A stretch of 64,000 bases of DNA. It comes from Macrobrachium rosenbergii (Eukaryota > Arthropoda > Malacostraca > Decapoda > Palaemonidae). Below the pieces are notes generated by a model. That model searched no databases. It saw nothing but the letters and a program-made list of their open reading frames with translations, and was not told where the DNA came from. Shown here piece by piece: positions 33,935 to 46,650 of this stretch (position 1 is its first letter; each line of letters begins with the position of its first letter). Where the stretch lies: the NCBI RefSeq assembly GCF_040412425.1, contig NC_089766.1:12582008-12646007 (forward strand), given 5' to 3'. The position numbers and the translations under genes are program-made.

Positions 33935-35640
33935 CCTTTGCATAGTCTTTATTCTGGCAAAATAGTTAATATAATTTCAAGATTTATCTTCAGATTCAAA
34001 TGATTATGGATCTAGATTTTTTATACTTTAAAAGACTAAATTGTTTAATATTAAATTTACAGTACACTGCATTGTAAATACTGTACAGTATTTTGAAGCA
34101 GAGCTATTTATGATAAACAATAGTTATAGGAATTTATTATAAATATATTTTTGTTTTAACATTTTTTTATGACCTGATGAGTATGTATAGTGTAAGGATA
34201 AACTTTTATTGTAAAAAATAGGTAGGTAGAAATTTTTAGCTCTATTCATTGGTTATAATAATGTTTAGACATGACCCACACTGATTGATTGATGGTAATA
34301 TTGTTCCAATATGAATGCAAACTTCTTTATTACATGTGATTTACTTTACCAGTAGATAGCACCCAGTAAATTATCAATACTTGTAGTGTTGGTGATCTAA
34401 AGCTGCCGTAATGGCTTGGAGCAAGTGTTTTCTTTCACATGCTGGCTATTGTAACAGTTACTTTAATTATGTGAGGCATTATTTGTAGAGGATATAACAT
34501 AAATTGTGCCTAGTTTAGCAAACTTGACTCAGTTGTAAAGATTCATTTTAGTGTTGGTTGGTCCCCAATTATATTGTTACTGAATTTACTTCTTTGGTAC
34601 TCCCTTGCTTTAGCTGTCCAACTTAAATGGTGGTTCCTTCTTGTTTTCACTTCTCATTGGACAACATTAAAATTTGGAGATGTAACTCATGTCTTGTTAA
34701 ACTGACATTATTTTTTATCCTCAGAAGACACTGGATAGGTTGTAAAGAGTCAAGAAACCAGCAACTGAAAAAATGGTGTCTGGTAGATTGAATAATTAAT
34801 GTACCTTAAGGATTGCATATTGGGGTTTGGACAGCATTCTCTGTACGGTTATTAAGGTGGGTGCATCATGACCTATCTCCAGATTCTTCCTGAGTCAGAC
34901 ATTTGATACTGTTCAGCAGTATCTCAGATGACCTACGGAAGGAGTTAATGCTGTTCAGCAGTATCTCAGATGACCTATGGGAGGAGTCATATAGTATCAC
35001 TCAAGTTGTCAAGAGGCCTTCATAGCACCAGATCATATTTTGAAATAGGTACTCCCTCTTGACCCATACTTGTACAGCTAACATCTATAGGTAGTGATCC
35101 ATTTTCTTCATAGGGGCCGCCTCATTTCTAGGCTTTATGTTTTTCATGATATAAGCAGAAGGGAACCAAAATGACTCATTACTATGTTTTTAATCATATC
35201 ACAAGCTGTAAATCCTAGCTGTCAGCTTTTGCGAGTTCCTCAGAATCACAGGTATTACACTGAAATGCAGCTGTGTTAAGTTTTGGAAGAATGGCAAAGG
35301 CTGTAATGTATTGGATTGCAAGCATGCCAGATGACGGTCTACACAATGGAGGTTATTCTTATTACTCTTTATCAGTTAAGAGTAAGTTGGAAGAACTTTG
35401 CGAAAAGTATTTTAATATACAAACCCTAGTTTTAAATTGAGTTTCTGTCCTTTGACCATGCATAGAGATTTCTATAATGACAGTAGCTTTAAGAATCCCA
35501 AATACTTATGGGTTCTGAGCATTTTGTTGTATGCAAAGTACTGATTTCAATTTATGCCATTCTTCTTTCTGACTAACAGCTTATCACAGTTATGGTATTG
35601 TAAAAACATGGTTTGTGTTATAAATATTATGCTTAGGAAT
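33935..35640. other. Intergenic region between separase and alpha-tubulin
   Basis: The two genes converge here, so this holds both 3' ends. No further gene is seen. A 42-bp unit (CTGTTCAGCAGTATCTCAGA...) is tandemly duplicated at 34906-34989. The 3' end of the separase transcript could not be placed. Confidence 0.6.
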
Positions 35641-35646
35641 TTTATT
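35641..35646 (-). terminator. Candidate poly(A) signal of alpha-tubulin
   Basis: AATAAA on the minus strand, 134 bp beyond the alpha-tubulin stop codon. The distance is ordinary for a short 3' UTR; other AT-rich candidates are nearby. Confidence 0.5.
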
Positions 35647-35779
35647 ATTTTTCTCACACCTCAAAGGTAACTGAAACAGTTATTAGAAATATTTTTAATT
35701 CTTTATAATTATTTTACAAGAGATCACAATAGATAACTTTACATTATTCGGTAAATTAGGGAAATATAAATTCATAAAA

Positions 35780-38700
35780 TCAGTATTCATCATCAATTTT
35801 ATCATCCTCAAACCCATCAACTTCAAGGTAGTCTCTCTCAAGTTGAGCGAGATTGTCTCTTGCTTCTGACAGTTCACCATCTTCCAAACCTTCCCCAGCA
35901 TACCAATGGACAAAGGCACGTTTAGTGTACATAAGGTCAAACTTATGGTTAATCTTGGCCCACGATTCTCTCAAAGCCGTTGTGTTTGCCAGCATACACA
36001 CAGCCCTGTTTGTTTTTGCTAAGTCTCCACCTGGTACTACAGATGGATAACCTCCATTGATACCAAGCTTGAATCCTGTCGGACACCAATCAACAAACTG
36101 CACAGTTTTCTTCAATCTTATGGTGGATATAGCCCTCTGAACATCATTAGCTACAATATCACCTCGATATAATAAACAGCAGGACATGTATCTACCATTT
36201 CCTGGGTCACAAGTTGCCATTTGAGTAGATGGATCAAAACAGGCATTGGTTATGTCAGCAATTGATTGTTGTTCATGATAAGCATTGTCTGCAGATATCA
36301 CAGGGGCATATGTAACAATGGGAAAATGAAGGCGAGGTAATGGCACTAAGTTAGTTTTGTAATCCCTCATATCAACATTAAGGTCTCCATCAAACCGGAG
36401 TGATACAGTTGAAGCAGAAACTACTTGAGCAACATGTTGGTTTAGGTTGTTATAATTAGGACGTCCAACTCGGAGTTTGTTTATGCACAAGTTATAAGTT
36501 GCCTCATTGTCAAATACAAAAACACAGTGATCATATTCCATTGTGGTGGAAGCATGTAGTACAGTGTTGTAGGGCTCTACCACTGATGTAGACATCCGAG
36601 GTGAAGGAAAAACTGCAAATCTTAATATGCTTGTATTGGAGTACAGCTCAGACAGCTTTTCCAACAACAGAGACATAAAGCCTGAGCCTGTGCCTCCCCC
36701 AAATGAATGAAAAAACATAAATCCCTGTTGGAAAAATAAACAAAATGTCCATTAATTCAACATACTGTAATTTATAATTAGCAGCTGTCAGATATTGATT
36801 AACTAAAGTAGCATTAAAAAATTAAGAACTGCTTGAAGTAAGCAATATTTTGATTAAATTCAAATCTGGCTAATAATGGCTACTACTAACAATTATCTTT
36901 CGGTTTTCAGTAATTAAATATGTGACAAAAGTCAGCATAAATGTTTTGTTAACAATACTGTCATCCTGTTTTTAACAATGTTTTGTAATAGCTAGTACAG
37001 TACATATTTACCCTTTTTCTAATCTACTTTTCACATATCCTAGAAGATAAATTTTTCACACAAAAATATTTCATGAGTAGCTTTGAAATTCAATATCTTA
37101 CTCATGAACAAGTGAAACTAAGATGATGATAAACACTGCACCCATTTTCATCAGTTAACTGTATGTTTTTACCCAGGTAAAAGTATCTTAAATTTAATGT
37201 TCACTTTGCATTACTGAGAATTGTGTAAATTATTCACTTAATGACATACTTATTTTTCTAAAAACTACCCTACTGAAGATTTGTTTTGGTTCACATTACA
37301 TGTGTACATTTGTTCATTATAGCCCATGAATCAAACCTGTCTTATTCCAAGCAGAATTCATACCAGTCACACCATTATCCTGAAAATAACTCATACCGTC
37401 TGGCCAATTTCATACCACTCATTGGATCTTGACTCATTCTATTGTGACTCAATAGTGTAAACATCTCGGCATCGTTCTCCCAGAATGCCTTTGCATGCTC
37501 CTGCCATTGTGGAACCAAAGTTTTTTTGTTGCTTTTTACTTTTTATTCTTAGTGTGACTTAGTTTATCCTTACTGGTGAATATTTATGTACTGGTAGGAA
37601 CCAACTTCTATCTGTCTCCTATGCAGGACTGGACAAAATTCTTTATCCAGAATTACACCGCCCTTGGCAAATTCACTTTTTATGATTGTCCTATGGACTC
37701 TCCCATCTTTTGCTGGACCAGAAGTTTGGGAGATTCTAAAGAATACAGGAGTGCAACACTCAGTCTAGGAAATCCTCAATAGGACAGCAGTGACTGCCCA
37801 GTGTCCCAGCAACCTTCTTCATGAGTGGAACACATTCAAGCATTTCTGTAGATAGCCCAACTCATTTCTTCTTTGGCAGGAAGTGGGTTCTCAGCAGTAC
37901 AAGTTTCCTCCTGGCAGACAAGGATTCATCTTAGAGGACTGTGCAAACCCTGGGAGGAAGGTCCATTCATTAGGGATGGCCTTCTACCTCTAAGCCAACA
38001 TGGTGATGAAGAAAAGGGACTCATCTTTCAGTGACCCTCGAGAGCTTAGGACTTCAAACCCACTAGACCTCTTCCTCTTCTCAGAGGACCTGGTATAAGA
38101 ACTGGGGAAAGGCTGACCAACAAGACTGACAGCAGCCATCTTTGAAAAGGGACCCCTCTCACCCTTCGGCATTGGCAAAATGACAATTTATTTAAAGTAG
38201 TTTGTATTTTTTCTAACATAAAACCTGAGGTCTTTCAACATGAGATTAACTTTCAGCGAGCTGGAAATCTGGCTGTTAAAACTTCTGCAAGGTGGTTATG
38301 GTAGTAACTACCGATGGTAGGGGCAGAAGCACCGCCCACCAAGTCGGTTCACATTCAGTTCTAAGCAGTTTACCTTTTGGCCCAGGTAAGAGAATGAGGG
38401 GTGGTAAGAGGTGGGTCCTTCATGTAAAGACCTCAGGTTTGTATATTTGGAAAAATACAAATTACCTAAAAAAAATTTGTCATTTGTCCTACACAAATAC
38501 AAACCCTCAGTCTTTATATATGGGAGACTTACTTTTGGAGGGAGGATTCTGAGTAAATCTCTGAACTGAATGGTAGGTCAGCTCACCTGGGTATTCTCTT
38601 CTTGGTTTGCTCATAGTCAGTCCCTCTCCCCTTGCCAGAGAGAGGGAAGGATTTGCATCTACTAATCTAAATAGAGCCAGATTATAGATAGGATACTCAA

Positions 38701-41700
38701 GTCATCTAGAGCACCTGCATGCATGCCCGTCCAGCACTGACACCTTGGTCACTGTTCCTCTGCCCACTGGAAGAGGAAGGAAGACAGGAGAAAGGTAAGA
38801 GGCCAGTCCCACACACATCTTCTTGCAGCTGCATACCTTAGGCGAGATGCAACCTTACCCTCAAGAGCTGGGTGAACTACATGACTACTTGAGCATCCAC
38901 CAAAGGGTCCAAGGACCTATGGGCAACGTCCCAAGGTAAAAGGAGATGAGAGATGAATGTGAATCAGATGAATGTGATCTGCACAATTACAATCCATCCT
39001 AATACTTGACTGACAGGTTCTTCCTGAATGCAATGGACAGACTGATGTTCCTGGCCTCGAAAAATCTGCCCTGAAACGTACCGATGTCCAGCAGGAAGTT
39101 GTGGGGTATGTTCATTTGATCATGTCACTAGTCGGAGGAATAACAATTTGGGCACCTTTTCTCGGCCAACTCAAAGTTAATGAATGAGTTGTTGGCAGTA
39201 GGTTAAAAGTTTAGTCTTCACAGAGGCAACATAGACATCATACTGTCATTGGTACCACAGAACCATAGAAGTGGAATGATCCATCTCACTGATCACCTTC
39301 GAAACATGTAGAATGGTGAAAGGCATAAGCTTCCATGATGTAAATGGATACCAAAGATGTCTTGCTTTACTCAAGGGGTCGAGAAGACAGAACAGAACAG
39401 GGTCAACTTCAGCAGCTCAAGAAAAGAAGGACCATTTCTTCAGAGGTTGAAAAAATTTCCAGAAGTCAAGGTGCCAAGATCACCTGTCCTTATCTACCAA
39501 TTTCAGCGAATGATTGTTGTAATTACATCCATTTTGCTTGGGAAGGGGTTGTTTGCAAAATGGGAAGTCTGGTAGTACACTAAAGTAGAGTCCTAGAAGT
39601 ACAATGGCATGTTTACTTAACCCCCCTTTCAGAGAGGCATCCTTTCCTTGCTGCTGGTAGTTTTGACCCCTTTAACAGACTAAGCTCACAGGGTGGGCAT
39701 CCATCTTCTGCACTGCCTAGATGGCTGGTTCTTCCTAATAAGCCCTAAAAGAGGGCCTAGTATTTCCATTGGCCTTTTGCCATCACCAACTAAGGCTTGC
39801 AGGATCACAGAATAAGTGGGGAGAAGGAACATGAAATGGGATCTTGCTGGTTGTGGGAAACTATGTCCTTTTGTTCACATATGCCTCAAATGATGTGGAG
39901 AGCTCACACTTTGGACCTTCAGGCTGACTTTATGTAGCAAAAATAAATCAGTAGTCAAATTCTGTCCTTCAAAGGATGTCACAATTGTTTGGAGGTCATA
40001 CAAAAAGTCAATGTGATGACTAACAACAAAAATGCTCTAGTCTACCTGAAAAACCAAGATGGTACTTGATAGATCTGTGGCTCCTAGCCTGGAAATCTCA
40101 TTACAAAGTTCACCATCACTAACTCTTAACAATAATTTTTTCTGCCAGTGTACTTTTTTACTGCAGAAGTTTTGAGTCAGTGTGTCAATGCTCCATCACA
40201 GAATGGCCCTGAAGTCTCGTGTTTCTCACCTTCAGCCTGATCTGCCATATCTTGTTAACACTATGGAACTTGGGCAACACCCACTTGTGATCCATGTGGC
40301 CCCCTGGTGGCCACAACATATGTTTCCAGACCAACTGGTTCTGATGGTGGACTTCTCCAGAAGTTACTGAAGCATACTTACCTGCACAGGTTCAGCTTCA
40401 GGAATGGAGATTATCCAACATACCGTCAGAGAGAGAGAGAGGTTTTTCAGAGACAGCAGCTGCTGCTGTCGCTACCCCCTGCATAAAATTGACAGTGTTA
40501 CTTTTCCAGGGTAAATAAGCAAGTTTCACAGCTTGGTGTTGGGAACAGAACAAATCTGCAGATTTTTCCATCTTCCCCAGATCCAAAGAGAAATTCTTTG
40601 TCAGCCAATGAAGGATATAGGTCAGTTCTTGAATACTGAATGAAGACATTGATGTGGGCTTGAGCAGGGATAAATCAGATGTACTCTTGACATCTAAGTT
40701 AGGCCATCCTTAATATCAGTAGTCAGACCTGGCACTAGTTTTGAGGAGGTTACTGGGGGGTTGTAGGGAGGTCTCAGAACCTTCCTCCAAGGCCTATTGG
40801 TAAAGACTGTATGCCTCCTATCCCTAGCCTCTTCCAAGTGAGACAGTGAGTTATACACCATTGGAAGCTGTTACTCATACAAAGAACTGGTCCTCTATTA
40901 ACTTCTTTGTTCAAAACTTTGTGGCCATGACCCCCAAGAAGCAAGCCCCTAGAGCTATTGGGCTTAACCATTTTGAGGATAATATCTTGGTAGTTATAGA
41001 AATTTACTGAATTTTTTGTTACGATGAACTACGTGATCTGCAATCGTGAATTAAATTGAAAAGCTACTAATATATCCTGGTTTGTAGTATGGTGAAATTT
41101 TAAAACTACTGGTGCCCATAAATATGAATGTCTTATTTTATAAAAAGAGTACCCTGCCTGTTTGTCTGGCTGAGGCTTGTTACACGAGTATACTGTAGTA
41201 TGAAACTGCAGCTAGCAAGTTGGTTCCATGCACCTGTTCACAAATGTATGTAAGGGCCTGTTAAAGGTATGTGATAGTAGTCTTAACATTTTCTTAATAT
41301 TGTAAGGTAACACTTCTTGTTTGTGTAATACTTTATTGAGACTGGAAAATCCTTATCTTATGAATACAATGTGTTTTTAATCTGTCTACCAGTATGCAAA
41401 ATATAAAATTGTTTTGAAGCCTGTAACCTCACCTGTAGTCCTGAACAGGCTTCTGCTTGTTTTCTGATTCTGTCAATAACATTTTTAATAACTTCCTGCC
41501 CAACAGTGTATCGACCACGAGCAAAATTGTTGGCAGCATCTTCTTTGTAGGTTATTAGGTCATCGGGATGGAATAGTTCCCGATAAGGGCCATGCTGAAT
41601 TTCATCTGTTGAAATTGGGATATTTGTCAAATTGAAATGTGAAATAGTAAAGATACTGGATATTCAAAGACCACAATATTTATGTTCAATTATAAAAATT

Positions 41701-44700
41701 CAATTACTGTCAGAATAGAAAAGAATAAAGAAACAAGCAAAATTATTAGTTACAGCAGACAAAAGTGTTGAGTACACTGCTGTAAAGGAAATACAATGAA
41801 AAGTAGTACAAAAAGTGTTACAAAAGAAAAGGAGAATGACACTTACACATTGACAGAAAGAAGTCAAGAAAATAATACTTGCAGACCTGAATTTACAACC
41901 AGGTAATGGGTTAAGATTTTGTCAAGTGATCAAACTTCCCAACCATATACATTCACCATACCTTTCATCTTTTATGAAAGTGAAAGAGGAATCTTTCCTT
42001 GTTTACTTGCATGTAAAAGCAGATGGCATATGATGAATGCACTCGGCAAGGAAGGCCGAGTACTTTGTGAAAGCCCAGAATGCATTTGTTATTATTGCCT
42101 TGACTGCTTTCTATCCTCTGTACTAATTATGCATGGTGAATTATAAAACAAGCAAATTTTTTTACTTCTTTCCTTGGTACTTCCTCTATTACCTTATGTG
42201 TAATTACCTATTCCCAAGGTATCTGTCTTGATGCCCTGAGATGACGTTCTTAAAACATGAATTATATAGAATATGTCGTGCCAGATAGGTATAGTTAACA
42301 GAGTGCTGATTACCAACTGATAAGAAGTGAAACTGATTTATATTATGAGACCTCTCCCCACCAAGGAAGTCTTGTTTAACACACAGTTCAAATGTCTCGT
42401 ATAGAAGTGTCTGCCAACTTGAGAGGTTTAGCTCAGAGTCAAAGGTTGACCCCCTTTCTCCACTACCCCTTGGCCTATTATGCATATGATGGTGTAGGTC
42501 TGTGACTTTCACCTTAACCCTTATCACATAATACTTTATGTATAACTGAATCATGAAAATATGGAACGTGATGAATAAATGAATAAAGGCAATGCCACGA
42601 AGGAAAGTGAAAGGACGGAGTGGAGCTAGGCCTTTCGACTTACTGTCCTTTACTAAAGGACAGTAAGTCGAAAAGCCTAGCACCACTTCATCGTTTCACT
42701 TTCCTTCGTGGCACTGCCTTTATTTACATAATACTTTATGTCTGATCCCTTCAAAGAGCTTTAACAGGTCCCATTTTTTTCCTTCACTGTTGCACTTACA
42801 GTGTCTCTTAGTACCTTAATGGCAGCTGCGGAAAAAGACTAATACTGTAATGTGTCGTGCCTCTCCCTGTCATTTTTTCTACACCTATCCCTGTCCTTGG
42901 TACTTGTGGCATGGGTTCTTGTTTTTGCACCAGGTTGGAATAAAGAGATCCTGTGTGTTTGCCTAATTCTTGTCTATGGAACATCCTGATCTACCACTGG
43001 GGCCATGCTTGTTCTCAGGATATCTCTCCCAATAGTGAAACTGTGGTCTTGTTTCAATAAAGATGCTCCTCAACCTGTATAATTTTCTTCTTTACTTCAC
43101 CATATCAGTCTGTTCTTCGGGAACTCAGTAGATATGCACTGTAGGAAACTTAGAAATGAATAATAAAGAAAAAATCATTACAAACTCAAATGAATGAAGA
43201 TGGAAGAAAAGAAAAAAGGTACCACTCACCACACCTTGTTAATGCTAAAAACCCAAGCTTGGAACTAAGGTACTGACAAGGAGCTTCTCTTAATAGGGGA
43301 AGGTCTCAGTTTATGTCAATCACTACTTTATTAATTTTAGAGGTTTATTGTTGTACGGAAATGTTAACTGGTAAATTTCAAGAAATATTTTATGGTTTCC
43401 CTGTCATGTGTCTTTTATTTATTAAACAGTAAATTTAAGAATTGAAATAGACTAAAGCAGGTCCAAGATTTGACATCAGAAGTCTGTAACAAGTTCAGAC
43501 ATTGTCTTATCTGTAGTATGGAAGAATCTGCTATCAGCAACTTCACACAAAAATACTCACCAACAACTGTGGGTTCTAAATCCACAAAGACTGTCCGAGG
43601 AACAAACTTTCCTTCTGGAGTTTCAGAGAAAAAAGGATCGAGAGATGAACCATTGTTTTCACTGTAAGTAAAAATGAAGTATATTATGGCACTTTTGAAA
43701 ATTCTTGTAGAACTGGAGTTATCATGCATCTTTTTTTTTTTTTTTTTTTTTTGATGTAAAATACTTTATAAGTAAACTGTCTTGAAGCATTAATTAAGTG
43801 ATAATGACAAAGTTTGACCATTACATAATAAATGTAAACTTCAGTTTGGCAAAATATTCCACTGCTAAAATGAAAAATTAACGAGACACCTAGAGACTAA
43901 ATTTCCTTCATATCTTCCAGGACAGTTATAGTACAGTATACAGTACTCTGTATACAGGAAAAATCACACAGTACTACATCCATTCCCAAATTCATATAAC
44001 TGAAAATTTATGCAACTCACTGTAGTTTTCTTTCATGTTATTAGCATTACACATCAAAGGAACAATAGGTGATGTAACATATTCTGAAAAACTGAATGCT
44101 GAAAAAGTACATTGATGGATTTCTATTCAAACAACTGAGAGAATGGTTTACTTGATTAGCTTATTTCACTGTAAAATATACTATCTAATCTGATAGTTGC
44201 CTGTAATAACATCAAAGTTTTAATTTCAGACCTAATATTTTTCTATACAAACTCATTTAAAGTTCAGGAACTCTAAAATACAATAACAGAGAAACTATCC
44301 TTTTACACTAAAATTATACTGTTCTAAAACTTTTAACAGCTTTTAGATTTTTGCATAAAATTGCACAGTACAGTACTGCACAACTCACTTTTCCCTTTTA
44401 CACCTTGCAAAATTTATAAATGGAGTTAATGTATTTGGGAACTAGTCCTCTGGCTTAACTGCCCCCTCCCCTCTTCTCCCCAAAAAGTTTACATATGCAT
44501 TACTGTAATTTCCTTCCCAAAACTTATACAAATTATTTACATATACAGTACGTAATATGATTTTTCTGTATACTGTACATTCAAACAAACATTTAAGAAA
44601 ATTGCTTTTGTGGAAATTTACAGTTTCTAGCAAACTGACCATCATTCATAATACTGTAAATAATTCACTGCAAAGTGCTAAGTAATTAGGACTGGGGACT

Positions 44701-45421
44701 CTACAGTAAGGTCTTTTATTTGTGTATTTCATTTAAGTGTAGCTCAATCTTTTCCAATCTGAATTCAGTACATTTCAGCAATCTTAACGACTGAGTCAAT
44801 TTTGACATCTCAAAGGAAGATTTTACCATTTCAGATATGTTTTCATTTTCCAATATTAGAGAGAATGAATGAATTAGTCTAATTTACTAAGACTGTTCAG
44901 TTTCCATTTTAAATAGTGAGTCCTAAAGCTGGATGGCACAGTGTATCACCTGCATCAAAATCCAGGACAGCTGGACCTTGATAAATCTGTCAGAATGCTA
45001 GAAAGATAATCTGTCAACAACTAAGCATGAATAACTGTTAATAAGACAGTCATTTTGGAACTATACAACTCTTCATATACGTCTTGCAATGCTGCCCTGT
45101 AGTTTTTTTTCAATGTACAGTAAATAACTTTGTCATATTAGTAGTGATACCTAATAGAACTAATGGTCCTGCCCAAGTTAAGTAAGAATGGGTCACAGTG
45201 TGGCTCAAGAAGCAACCTGAGTAAACTAAAGTTCTCTAATTTACCAGGCAGTAATATAAATTGTTACACAGTATACAATCACAATACCAGTACCTGTCTT
45301 GAAAGAGCTCTCCATCAGGTAAAATACCATGTTCCAGGCAATACAATTCCCAACAGGCCTGCCCAATCTGCACTCCAGCTTGCCCTACTTGTATTGATAC
45401 AACTTGTCGCCCACCACCACC
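35780..45421 (-). CDS. Divergent alpha-tubulin (about 448 residues seen; initiator exon not located)
   Basis: Alpha-tubulin pairs with beta-tubulin to build microtubules. Four minus-strand coding exons join in phase with GT-AG introns: 45421-45294, 43661-43561, 41605-41433 and 36724-35780 (stop TAA). Landmarks in order are [57 protein letters not shown], the nucleotide-binding [29 protein letters not shown] with the alpha-specific VVPGGDLAK insertion, [20 protein letters not shown] and a terminal DDEY that keeps the C-terminal Tyr. Total length is close to the family's 450, so it is probably an expressed gene, but sequence divergence is high for a tubulin. Unusual points: four glycines precede the segment equal to residues 2-5, the Lys40 loop is two residues shorter and has Ser at position 40, and Asp replaces the catalytic Glu254. 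A diverged germline or maternal isotype is possible, but that is a guess. Confidence 0.93.
36725..37555. other. Alpha-tubulin intron, unique AT-rich part
   Basis: No gene or repeat is recognised between the last exon and the DIRS-like remnant in the same 4708-bp intron. Confidence 0.5.
37560..40990 (+). mobile_element. Old DIRS-like retroelement remnant in an alpha-tubulin intron
   Basis: Scattered plus-strand fragments resemble DIRS proteins. Ser/Pro-rich gag-like sequence lies around 37990-38180. An RNase H-like [18 protein letters not shown] is found at about 40014-40065. [18 protein letters not shown] at about 40290-40345 is like the WPxQxWxxxLL segment that precedes the recombinase, and [16 protein letters not shown] sequence follows. 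No frame remains open for long. The call is by order and pattern; the remnant lies opposite to the tubulin gene. Confidence 0.45.
38194..38470. repeat. Foldback element with ~40-bp inverted ends
   Basis: The left arm TAGTTTGTATTTTTTCTAAC with AACCTGAGGTCTTT is mirrored on the right by AAAGACCTCAGGTTTGTATA and GGAAAAATACAAATT. It is about 277 bp long, similar in size and layout to the foldback at 8080-8366 but different in sequence. A further arm-like sequence, CACAAATACAAACCCTCAGT, follows at about 38491. Confidence 0.7.
42582..42724. repeat. 143-bp palindrome with ~71-base arms
   Basis: The left arm AATAAAGGCAATGCCACGAA...TTACTGTCCTTTA and the right arm TAAAGGACAGTAAGTCGAAA...GGCACTGCCTTTATT are complementary over about 71 bases with few mismatches around a one-base centre at 42653. 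It could fold as a cruciform in DNA or a long hairpin in the tubulin pre-mRNA (it lies in intron 41606-43560). It looks like a foldback mini-transposon. Confidence 0.9.
43731..43752. repeat. Poly(T) tract in an alpha-tubulin intron
   Basis: A 22-base T run, that is, poly(A) on the strand of the gene; no attached retroposon body was recognised. Confidence 0.9.
45294..45421 (-). CDS. Alpha-tubulin N-terminal coding exon
   Basis: The acceptor CTTTCTTTCAG precedes GGTGGTGGTGGGCGACAAG, reading [18 protein letters not shown] in the frame of the gene. Ordinary alpha-tubulins start MREC; here RQVV aligns with REC(I), so the glycines are extra. Many alpha-tubulin genes have their first intron directly after the ATG; the phase-0 start of this exon would fit that, with the ATG on an unseen upstream exon. 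The donor GTACTGGT at 45293 splits a Ser codon AG|T. Confidence 0.88.
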
Positions 45422-46650
45422 CTGAAAGAAAGTTAGAAGTTAAATAGCCTGTTAAGGTCTAAGTACATATTTACTACCAGCCAACCTCACCCTGCCCAAC
45501 CATACCTAGCCAGGACAAAACTCCTGACAACTGGAATGTGTGTACAGTATTCTGGGAATTTACTTAACCTTGAACTTCAGCCCATTTGGTATGTGCACGA
45601 GGAGTGTTCCTAAATGAAAGTTTTGTTTTTTTGTGGGGTTTAGGGGGGAAGAGACTGCTGAGTTTATACATTGCATTAAATGGTAGCAACATGATATAAG
45701 CGCGGCTCTTAAAATAGCATGTTATGTATGACAATCAGGGTGAAACATGGGGCAGAAAATAACAAATCTTGGCAGTAAAAGGAAAATCAAAACAGTGTCA
45801 AAGAATAATTAAGAGTATACAGTTATTACAGTACAACAACATCCAGGTATTACTCTCCAGACAGTTAAAACAGGATGCAAGGATGGTTTATTGCAACAGA
45901 ACAAGTTTCAGAAAGTTCAACTTTCCCCTCCCCATGTGCTCAGGTTACAAGTACAGTATTGCAAATTACAAGTAACATGTTGCTTTGGGAACAAAAAAGT
46001 AGTTTAAATAAAGATCATTCTTGGGCAAAGAAAGCTCAGGATATTTCCAGTCAGAATATTTGCCTAAAATTATTTTAAAAGTAAGTGTCAGCAACAATTC
46101 CCTGACTGAAATTTTACCCAAAAGAATATTCAGGTCATGCTTTAAACATGACATGTTGGACAACAGCTCAAGTCTTAATCTAACAAGGGAAGTCATGACA
46201 ATACTAGAATGTTTTATGTACTGTAGTGTTAGTTTGTGAAGATTTAGCTTTATGTAATTCAATTTAGGCAAAAAAAAAAACTTTAAAAGACAGTCACTAT
46301 GTGAAACGTTACCACGAGGGATCCCTAGAAATAAAGGGAAATTTACGCAGTAATTATCTTAGGACTTTACATGAATGTGTAATAATTTATTTTCATATTT
46401 ACTCTTTCTCATTTATAAACTCTCTCTCACAGCTAGAACAAATGAACAAGGTGCACATAAAACTTAATCTCTAAATTAAGTGCTAGTAGGATAGCCAGAG
46501 TGTTAATGATGCACTAAATATTTAGAAAAATGGCATAACAAAAGACATCACAGAAGATAACTGACCCAAGTGTAATAACATAATGTCCAGTGCACAAGTA
46601 TATAGATGATGATTATTATATATACTGTATATATAATATATATATATAGA
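45422..46650. other. Region upstream of the tubulin N-terminal coding exon
   Basis: No coding exon is recognised. It probably belongs to the first intron or the 5' flank of the minus-strand alpha-tubulin gene. Confidence 0.4.
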
